The position numbers and the translations under genes are program-made. From Tetraselmis striata (lineage: Eukaryota; Chlorophyta; Chlorodendrophyceae; Chlorodendrales; Chlorodendraceae), in assembly GCA_006384855.1 (NCBI GenBank), contig VCJN01001970.1, positions 186,001 to 250,000 of the forward strand: a DNA stretch of 64,000 nucleotides, written 5' to 3'. Under the pieces are notes generated by a model, which was not told the DNA's origin, made no database searches, and saw only the letters and a program-made list of their open reading frames with translations. Below, one piece after another: positions 55,602-64,000 of the stretch (positions are counted from its first letter, which is position 1; each line of letters opens with the position of its first letter).

Positions 55602-57456
55602 GCGAGGATAATGTGCAGTGCCACAGAAAGCTTCGCAGTACTTCCGTGTCCAGTGGGCAACCAGGGCGGCTGGCCGAAGCTCACGCCACGAGGGGGGTTG
55701 CTTCAGGTGGCCGCTTGCGATCCCGCGCTCCGAAGCTCCTTGAGCAGAGCGAGCATGTGCTCGCCCAGACGCCCGCCCTCCTCGACGACGCACGGGACGA
55801 AGCGGTGTCGCCTTGCCACGGGCTGGGACAAGCAGGCGTCAACCCTAAACTTGGTTTGCTCGCGCAAGCGCGCCGCGCAGCCGGGTTGGACCGCGACTTG
55901 CGCCGCGATGGAGTTGCGGAAGATGCATGTGACATCAGCGTCTAGGACAAGGTGCACCCCCGGCCCCATGTAGTCAAGTTGCACCACGTCTCCCGGGCGC
56001 GTAGCGTCCGCGGAACGGAGGCCGCGCACCTCCGTTAGGACAGAGTAGCGCGGGCCCCCGGCCTCCTGCAGGATGGATACTTTGGTAGTGGCGATGCGCG
56101 CGTGCACCTTGTGCCACGCGCCGGCGCATGGGCAGCGCACTATGTGCCGCTCAAATGCTTCGTCAGTGGCGCCGGGGGATAGGTCGCAGTGTGGGCACGA
56201 GTCCTCGAGCCCGAGCGGGCTGTCGCCGAGGGCGGCGATGCCGCAGCTCTTGCGCAGCGCGACGCGGTACGGTTGAGGTTCCACAGCGTAAGCTGCGGGA
56301 GTGTCGGAGGTTAGGTATGTGACGCTCCCGTGGCCAGACTGGGACAGTAGGCGGTATGCGCTCGGGCAGTGTGGCGGTTCTGTACATGTCGAAGAAAACG
56401 CGCCACTTGCGCGTGTGCGACAGAACAGCGGCGTCCTTCCGGAGGCCTTTTGCTTCGTCGATTGCGGAGTTCAAGGAGGGCAGCTCGCCGAGGGTGAGCC
56501 TGGGGGGCAAATCAAGCGTACCGGTAGTGGCGTCGCCGGCTCTGTCGACCGGGTTGCCGACCGGCGCCACGGTAGAGGCCATGTCTGTTTCCCACGGCTG
56601 GAAAGAGTCTTCTCTGTCTTGCCCGGCCTGCCACGCCCGGCGTAGTGCGGCGGCCCATGGCAGGGAAGAAGTTTCTGGGTTCGCTAGCTGCTGAATCAGC
56701 CGGGGCGCCAGGAGTCCGGGCATCTTGCGTAGGCCCTCGGCCATGGGCCAAGCGAGGGCGAAAAAGGCCGCGAGGTGTTGCTCGTGCGACTCGTGAACTA
56801 GTGAGTCGACAGCGATACCACCGAGCATTGTGGATAGGCCGGTGCGCATCAAACTTAGGCTAGCCGCTGTCTCGTCGCCAGTGAGATCCATAATGTGACC
56901 GAGCGTGGAGTGTACCGCGGCGTCCCTCTCGAGCATAAACTCAGCAAGCGACTCCGGCGGTAGCAGATGTGCGAAGCGCTTGACGCCGCACACTTGCATG
57001 AGGCGCAGCGACGCGTGAATGTGGCCCGCATCAGCTATCTCGCGCGCCATAAGTAGGATGGCGTCTTGTCGCGCGGCCGGCCGCCGGAGTGCGTCGCGCA
57101 CGAAGATGGGGTCAAGCTTGCGGTGGCGCGGCAACCCTAGGCAGCGGCGGAAGCCCGTGACGAGGTGGGGTAGGACAGCGGGGTCCCTAGCGCGCGAGAA
57201 GGCGGCGGCGCCCTCCAGAGGGCCGGCAGGGAGGGGGGGAAAGCGCGCATGTGGCTCGGGGGAGGAGGCCCTCCCACTCGCGTATGGCGGCACCGTGTTC
57301 CGCAGGCGCAAACGCCACTTCCGTCTTGTCGGGGCCCCAGAAGATCGAGAACCCGACTGCCGCTAGGGCAGGCTGAGCTGAGTGTAGAGCAAGCGCCGTG
57401 CCAAGCGCCGTGCCTAGGAGGTGCAGGTCGTCGGCAAAGGCGAGGCAGAGGCCGTC
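55602..57456 (-). pseudogene. LINE B: non-LTR RT, C-terminal half (after the LTR insertion)
   Basis: Minus strand. Begins inside the RT domain with GLCLAFADDLHLLG (catalytic ADD) at ~57451-57410, then FSIFWGPDKTEVAF. The thumb and C-terminal region run through 57311-56163 (ARDPAVLPHLVTGFRRCLG, SLMRTGLSTMLGGIAVDSL). A zinc-knuckle part (SCPHCDLSPG ... FERHIVRCPCAGAWHKVH, 56.1-56.2 kb) is followed by RPGDVVQLDYMGPGVHLV, LDADVTCIFR and RFVPCVVEEGGRLGEH. This tail resembles the restriction-like endonuclease ends of some LINEs. The last residues (SWRELRPAALVAHW...) are in a shifted frame, and the gene stops against the TOC-like element. Frame changes near 57.2 and 56.3 kb show decay. Confidence 0.78.
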
Positions 57457-57829
57457 TGTAAGCTTTAGGCGAGGGACTTCAGCACAGGCAAGGAAGAAGT
57501 TTGCTGCAAAGGGAATTGTTACAGTGTACCGGGGTGTACATGGCTTCATACAACTATCGGCTCAGCAGTCGGTCGCATGCGCAGGCATTAGGCTTGGGTA
57601 TGCAATCTAGGCTTGGAGTCACCAGGGAGTCATCGGGGCGTAATGGCTGACGAGGGCATGATCACGTGGGCGTGATCACGTGTAACATGTGCGCAGTCTA
57701 CATGTATGGGCGGATGAGCAGTATGTATATAGGCGTGCTAGTATATAAGTGAGTGGACAGTATGGGTATGGGTGTACACATGAATGCGGGTATAGGTATG
57801 CAGGTAGGGTTATGGTGGTAACCCTAACA
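57457..57829 (-). repeat. LTR of the LARD-like element (left)
   Basis: 373 bp. Contains GATCACGTGGGCGTGATCACG (palindromic around 57659-57680) and a terminal hairpin GGGTTATGGTGGTAACCC. Confidence 0.93.
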
Positions 57830-60800
57830 TTCCATCCCGGCCCAAAAAAAGCAGACCCATGGGAATGATACGCAAGGGAAGCGGGTGGGGTATTCGGCGG
57901 ACATGGCACGATGATCAGTGTGCGCAAGCATTGCGACAGGGACAAAGCATATTGTGTCAGGCATAATCATGGAGCATATAACTACGACTTGTGAGGTTAG
58001 TATATGTCGCCCAGGAATTGTGGAATACGGGATGGCAGTGCATAGCAAAAGGCAAGCGGAGTTGGTAAGAGTTGGCAGGCGGACTGTGGCAAGCTGACTG
58101 CAAAGCAATATGTGTGACGTTGCCATGGCAAAAGGCAAGCGGAGTTGGCAGGAGTTGGCAGGCGGGGTTTGACAAGCTGACTGCGAAGCAATATGTGTGA
58201 CGTTGACATCCAGACTTTATGGGGGCGAGTTTGGCATATGCTACGTATACTCGATACACAGGTATTGGCGAGTTCTAACTTTCAGTCATGTATTTCTGCA
58301 TATGGTGTTTTGGCGATGTCTATGTAATCCGCAGAGTCCACATGTTGGTATAACAAGTTAGCGGGTGTGAGCGGGTTTGTGCCGCAGCGGGCGTCAAGCG
58401 GAGTGCATGTAGTTGCGGATTGGTAGGCATCGTGGCATGAAATAAAACCGACGAGGGATAAGGTATATTGCCAGGCGTTATCACGTAACGAGCATTAGCG
58501 GTAAATGTTTCGTCATAACCGAGGTGAAGCGGGGATTGCGGTCTTTCATTATTATGCGACAAAGGTCGTTAGGGCGGAAGATATTGTAAATAAGTAAAAC
58601 GGGCAAGCCGAGGAGCGTCTACGTGGATACGACAAGGGATGAAGTGGGCTTGTACTGTAAATGCGTGCACACGTGTGGGTGTAGCGGCAAAGATATTTCG
58701 CAGAGGGCGGCATGCCAGTGATAAACAATGTTCATGGGAATAATTACCTAGGGGCAGGTGTGTGGGTATACGGGAGACACGGAGCATATGGGTTGATATG
58801 AAAATTTTCGCAAGGTGGTACGGTGGGCAAGTTTGTGGGCAGATCCTATTGCGCATAATGGGTCATCATATGTTTTCTGAATAGTAGTGCGTGCGGCATC
58901 AAGCAAGGTGGCCGGCAGCGTGGGTACAATACTTCTGGAATGACCAAATCAAGACAGAATTTGTCCGAGGCGGGCAGGCATACTTATAAGCATAACCCGT
59001 TGCTGGAATTATATTACGTGATTGTGAATACGGTTACCATAGTCATAGTTTGCTTCGGTGGTATAGTTGTGGCGAATTGGTCGATTGTTAATTCTAGATT
59101 AACTTGAAGGTGGAAGTAGTGCATGGTAAATATGAGAGAAAATCGGGCAACGTGTCAGTAGATCTGTGTCAAGCAGTTGAATGTCGCGTTTTGTTTATTC
59201 TTGGCGTAAATCCGGACGACGAGACCGTGCATCGGTCTTATTCTAAGAGCTTTTATTGCAATATAATATGTCCGGGTGCGGCGGGTGCGGGCGGGGGTCA
59301 GTGGTTTGCTAGGTATGGTAGTGAGTGACGGCGGCTTGGGCGGGCAGGTGACGGAGAGTGGCATGAGCGCGATCTAAGAACCATTTTGTATGAAAAGCGT
59401 CATATTGTCAAAGCGTATTCATGCGAACAAGTTCTTACTGGGCATAGGTGCCGTATTTGGCATGGTTATATCGTGAAACTTTGGACAGCGGTCAAGGCGT
59501 ATGCATACGCATATATTATATTTTGTGTAAGTGCGTAAAAGGTAAGCTACATGTCCGTGCGGTTTCCAGAAACTTCTGTGTATTGCCACAAATATTATGA
59601 AAGGGGTGTGGTCATGCGAAAGTATGTATATTCATTCCATCCTTACGATATGAACTGCCGAATTCCAAAAAATCGTTAATTGTGGTGCGGGGGCCAATTG
59701 CGAATGGCAACAATGTTTGGAAGGGCGCGTGTCCCGTTGGCTATGTAATGGCCCAAATATTCGTGTTCGTTAAGGCAGTTGCAGCAGTATGCGATGTTTG
59801 GCAAGCAAAACAAGCGTGGTTTTCAGGTGTATGAAGTGTTCATTGAGCGAGATACACAATACCAAAACGTTGTAAAACTAGACAGGAATAAACGCGGTGT
59901 TGTGCGAATGCAAGACAACGTTACCCAGCATCAAGCGTTAAATTGCCGATGGATTATTGGACAGTTCAAATGCCATGGTCTGAAATTCGAGCCCACCGAA
60001 CCGAGTTTTGAACGATACTGTGCGGGCATCCGTATATGTTTGATTGCAAGTTGGTGTTCGACCAAAACTTTGTCGAGGGCGGAATGTATACAATATAGCC
60101 GGACATCATATCTACTACGAGCATGGTGGCGTGTGGTACTGGAATATTATTCGGCGGATATATATATATATATTATACATATATATGTATGTATGATGTA
60201 TGTATATGTGCAATCTGTCGGTAGTCAATGCAAATGCGCATGCTACCATTGCATGCTCGGTCAAATAGGATAAGTGCAGCGCAAGGCGGAAGCGATTACC
60301 CAATAAATTCTGTGTCGAAAAAGGCGCTTGATTGCGTTGTGTGTTTTTCTGATTCAGGAGGTGAGTGGCAATATGTTTTGCCGAGTGGTAGGTGGGCATC
60401 TTAGAGCAATGGTATTTTGAAGCTGAAGCCGGGGCGGTACTGCTGGAAGGGGATTTAACGGCTGGCATGCTTGTGTATATGTTTAAGTATGAAGGTCCGA
60501 ATAATTCGTTTTAGTATATCATTGGCATACCAGTCGGTGGTAACAACGAAAAAAACGCGATTTAAATGACTGGGCAACAGTGCGGCCATTGCGTGGTACA
60601 CGCGAATCATGGATGGTGTAAGAAAACACATCATTGGGATCCCTTTAAAGTCGTGGTGTTGGCCTGTGTAGCACCTCGGTATAAATAGAGCGAGGTTCGG
60701 CCGGATATAGGTGATGCAAGTGTGGCCGCCGGGGAGCGTAATTTGGGTGCCGGTAGTTCAGCTATTGGCTAGGTGGTAATTATGAGAAATGACACGCGAG

Positions 60801-63040
60801 AACACCGTTGAAATTGTTCTTTAAGTTGGTTAAACAGTATAGATGAATTTAATAACCTCTGGTCAGTAGTATCTAGTAATGTGCAACTGAAATGTGCCGG
60901 ACTCAGACGCTGCGGGCATAATTGACACGGCTGCGCCGGCCATCCATACAGTAATAATAACGCAGGGCTGTAGGCGTAATTTCCCAGCGGCGCGGTACAG
61001 GTAGCGACTACCGGTACCAGGATCATTAAATATTTGCGGGCAGGCGGCATTTATGTTCAAACAGTGTATCGCATCGCCGGAGTCTAACAGCATTTTATAA
61101 ACCAGTGTGGACGGCCGGACAATTTATGTTTTAGCATTGCCTGGTAGTAGTAAATATAATAATTGGACGTACAGGTTACCTGTACCTGTACCTGTAGAGG
61201 TTACGAAAGCGTTTTTTGGTTTTCAAAGCGGGGCGGGTGGCGATATTAATATCGGACATATGTGTCTTACCTTCAGGCTCTAGCTCAAGAGCCCTGACAA
61301 GTGCACACCGCATGCTGCGGATGTGCGCGGTGTGCAGACCGCATGCTGCGGCCGTGCTCGGTGGTCGCATGCGTATCGACAGTGCTATCCGCAGGGTACC
61401 CGGGCGCAACATGGACGACCCAGTTGGCCGGTGGCACAGGCAGGTTGTTAGTGGCAGATGTGGCGGTGTAAGTATGTGGCCTAAACATGCGTCGACATGG
61501 TATTGTCGCCTACCCTGGGCTTTCCGTAACTGGATTGCTGCCTAAACGGCCGCCGTAGAGACGCTGCAAGGGTTTCACTGGTGCCAGTCCTGTCCCGGGG
61601 GCGAAAAAAAAATGTAATAGGGGATGAGGCGGTTTGAACTAGATGGGGCGCTAGGACTTCCCGAGTTAACTAAATTCGCTAGGCGGCGCTATACTCGTTA
61701 TAGTTGATAGTCGCTACCTCTATCTGTAGCGGCTTAGTCGCACACCCTAAATCTGTAGCGGGGGAAGAAAATTATGGCATGGTGTGGTATAGCGTGCTGT
61801 AATCGTCCTAAGTATATAATTATGCTGAGTAGATAGGATATTAGCCATGATTTTGGTCGTTAGACTCATGAACAACGTGCCTACGAATCCTTTTCATACG
61901 TGGAGCATATGCGTAATGTGGCAGGTGAATAAATACAGTATGACCGATAGACGATGTAGTAGACTGACTACCGCATGTACAAAAACTCGGATAGACCGTG
62001 GTAACACAAAAGAAAAACATTTAACGATCAGCGAACTGTAGTCGTTACCAGTACATGTACTCGTTGGGTCAGGCGCCAGTCGTTATTAATTAATTACTAT
62101 AGGCATGCACGTGGGGTCATTACGATGACTGAAGCCGTGGCGGTGGGCGGGCAGGCAGTTGGCCAGGCAGATTTGGGTTTTGTCAGTGCCGGGGCGGGGT
62201 GCAGTCGCATCCGCAACATTTTTGGACAGCAGCATGTTTCGCTATTGCGGATAACATGTGGCAGCTGTTGTGTCAGCTGGGATGGCAAAGCGGGCAGATG
62301 CTAGCAGGAACCGACGCAGCTCGCGCGAAGGCAACGAGTGCGCCGACTCGACAGGCAACGGGCCTGACGAGGAGCCCCGTCATGCGCAGACACCGGCCCG
62401 AGGGGCTCGGCCGCACTCTCAGGAGTTAACTCGCTCACTGGGGCAGGGCAATTGGCATAGTCTCGGGAATGGGGAACAATACGGCCAGTAAGACAAATTG
62501 TCGATTGGTTTTCAATTCGAAATCAAATCTTGGCTGGCCCTAGACCGTCGTTAACCGGCAAGGCGGTGCGAGTTCAGCTAGGTAATTCCCTTAGCTGCCT
62601 TCTGGCAGCCAATGTCTGGTGCCACTGTGGTGCCTTGCTCGTCGACGAGCATTTCTTGACGGAGTTGCCCGTTCGGCGACATCCATCGCATATGCCGTTA
62701 TATTCGGTCATTTGCCGAGGGTTAGTGGCGGTGGGATGCGTGGTGGCGTGGGGGAGCGTGCGGCCGGGGGGGGGGGGGGGGGGGGAGCGAAGTGACGTCC
62801 ATTGGTGATGTGCGGATGATGTCCGTGGCTAGGGCGCGGGTCGTGGGCGTGGCCAGCTCGGCCCAGATTACACGTGCGGTATCGGTCAGTACTTCGATGG
62901 TTATCGGCGGCGGCGGCGGCGGCGGCGGCAGTGATAGGCTGGTCGTTCACGATGGCAAGTGCGGGGGGGGGGGGGGGGGGGGCGATCATATGCGGTGGAA
63001 GCACGGCGAGGATCTTTAACCAGAGCTCGAACGAAACCAA
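57830..63040. other. Interior of the LARD-like element, no coding content seen
   Basis: AT-richer than the rest of the window on the left half. A ~60-bp tandem pair (AAAGGCAAGCGGAGTTGG...GCAAGCTGACTGC) lies at 58048-58110 and 58132-58195. AT-dinucleotide tracts occur near 60160-60200. The longest open frames (for example 59779-60273, +) match nothing I know. Confidence 0.55.
61503..61609 (+). mobile_element. LINE A, third copy, ~107-bp 3' fragment
   Basis: Matches 7700-7806 from GTCGCCTACC to the A-rich end CGAAAAAAAAATG. Strong 5' truncation is typical of LINE insertions. It lies inside the LARD-like element, so it inserted there later or is part of the captured interior. Confidence 0.88.
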
Positions 63041-63414
63041 TGTAAGCTTTAGGCGAGGGACTTCAGCACAGGCAAGGAAGAGGTTTGCTGCAAAGGGAAT
63101 TTTTACAGTGTACCGGGGTGTACATGGCTTTTATACAACTATCGGCTCAGCAGTCGGTCGCATGCGCAGGCATTAGGCTTGGGTATGCAATCTAGGCTTG
63201 GAGTCACCAGGGAGTCATCGGAACGTAATGGCTGACGAGGGCATGATCACGTGGGCGTGATCACGTGTAACATGTGCGCAGTCTACATGTATGGGCGGAT
63301 GAGCAGTATGTATGTAGGCGTGCTAGTATATAAGTGAGTGGACAGTATGGGTATGGGTGTACACATGAATGCGGGTATAGGTATGCAGGTAGGGTTATGG
63401 TGGTAACCCTAACA
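63041..63414 (-). repeat. LTR of the LARD-like element (right)
   Basis: 374 bp, differs from the left copy at about seven positions. Confidence 0.93.
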
Positions 63415-64000
63415 CCGCCCATACCCAACTTCGCAGTGATAGCGTCAAAGACAGGGCCAACGGCGAGACAAGAAAAGAAGGTGGCGAGGGGGCAACCTTG
63501 GTGAATGCCGCGCAGCTGTGTAAGCACAACTGTCGGCGCGTCACCGTCGGACTCGTGGTCGTCACAACCAGTTCTCCGAGGCGCCAACGTATAGCATGTC
63601 GAAGAGGGGTAGCAAGGAATGCAGGGCTGGGTCGGCGACCAGGCGCCTCCGTATGGCGCGCCGGTCGGTCATACCGTAGGCGTTGGAGGCGTCGATGGAT
63701 GACGCAGCGAGCCGGTCGTCCATCTCCATGGCGACATGTATTACCCGTTGGATCATGTCCGTGCCGGCCGGAGTGCTCAACGCAAATTGCGATGGGCCGA
63801 CAGCAGGGGCTATGTGGTCGCGGATAGTCCACCTGGCTGCCGAGGAGGCCACTCTAGTTAGAGCGGAGCTGAAGCCGATGGGCCGAATCGGTGGGCGACA
63901 GGGGCTGTTCTGCGCCTCAGCTTGCCCTCGCAGATCGCCTCGCGCCTCTTCGTCCTTCTTCCACAAGGGAATGAGGGTCGAGGAGGACAGCATCTGCTCA
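63415..64000 (-). pseudogene. LINE B: non-LTR RT, N-terminal half (before the LTR insertion)
   Basis: Minus strand, running off the window's right edge. Reads FSSALTRVASSAARWTIRDH, ASSIDASNAYGMTDRRAI (first catalytic Asp region), then after a frame change LRGIHQGCPLATFFSCLAV (the GxxQGCPL RT motif) and FDAITAKLGMGG, where the LTR element interrupts. The frame change lies at about 63560-63580. Continues at 57451. Confidence 0.8.

Larger units (their letters stand above)
57457..63414 (-). mobile_element. LARD-like LTR element, 5,958 bp, without recognisable genes
   Basis: Two direct repeats of 373-374 bp (57457-57829, 63041-63414), ends TG...CA, ~98% alike by eye. Target duplication CCGTC (57452-57456) / CCGCC (63415-63419), one mismatch. 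Removing the element and one repeat makes LINE B read AITAKLGMGG|LCLAFADD in frame, which confirms the boundaries. Minus orientation is favoured: TTGGTTTCGTTCGAG follows one LTR (a possible primer-binding site starting TGG) and a purine-rich GGGATGGAA precedes the other. The 5.2-kb interior has no gag or pol similarity and only short open frames, so it resembles a large retrotransposon derivative. It contains a LINE A fragment and two poly-G tracts. Confidence 0.9.

Noticed and set aside
57187..57549. Apparent RT protein starting MKPCTPRYTVTIPFAANF
   Set aside because: Its first ~30 residues are LTR sequence; the real RT is interrupted here.

Overview
The window is nuclear DNA from a eukaryote, most likely a green alga. 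Three host-type genes have spliced or open structures that fit Viridiplantae: a plant-type dihydrodipicolinate synthase with an N-terminal extension that looks like a transit peptide, a Shewanella-like protein phosphatase (SLP) in seven exons, and a DUF212 (acid phosphatase/haloperoxidase-related) membrane protein. Green-alga-style split-direct-repeat tyrosine-recombinase retroelements (the TOC/kangaroo type) point the same way. GC is high, introns are short, and G or C homopolymers of 10-27 bases occur about 25 times. I cannot name the species from sequence alone.

Most of the window is layered transposable elements, and several insertions can be resolved to the base. (1) 1-2726: 3' part of a non-LTR retrotransposon (LINE A), cut near its 3' tail by a 4,956-bp cut-and-paste transposon at 2732-7687. 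That transposon has ~90-bp terminal inverted repeats, a THAP-like/DDE transposase on the minus strand, and an XPG/FEN1-like nuclease with SAP- and SWIM-like parts on the plus strand. The LINE tail resumes at 7693; a second LINE copy at 41.55-42.22 kb keeps the uninterrupted target. (2) 8277-14192: convergent host genes DHDPS (+) and SLP phosphatase (-), separated by a long microsatellite-bearing intergenic stretch. (3) 14925-16000: a miniature LTR retrotransposon (269-bp LTRs, ATGTT target duplication). (4) 17336-35296: a 17.96-kb EnSpm/CACTA element with CACTG termini, 22-bp perfect inverted repeats and a CAC duplication. It carries at least seven gene-like units on both strands, including a TNP2-like transposase with a Tudor-like N-terminal module, a Ulp1-like cysteine protease, another DDE-like protein and a palindromic ~372-bp satellite.

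(5) 35.4-40.1 kb: decayed, transposon-like coding remnants. (6) 42.6-45.9 kb: a 5'-truncated DIRS-type element, preceded by a tRNA-like sequence. (7) 47675-50094: two convergent host-type genes, DUF212 (+) and a small unidentified gene (-). (8) 50810-55599: a nearly complete DIRS/TOC-like element with the diagnostic A1-ORFs-B1-A2-B2 split direct repeats, a gag-like ORF, RT, RNase H and tyrosine recombinase, but frameshifted. (9) 55602-64000: a second non-LTR RT gene (LINE B, minus strand) cut in its RT domain by a 5,958-bp LTR element (373-bp LTRs, CCGTC/CCGCC duplication) with no recognisable coding capacity (LARD-like). Joining the flanks restores the RT frame exactly across the catalytic ADD motif.

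Exon structures for DHDPS and SLP were worked out by hand and keep phase throughout; for the transposon genes only approximate spans are given, because frameshifts and homopolymer tracts obscure exact joints.
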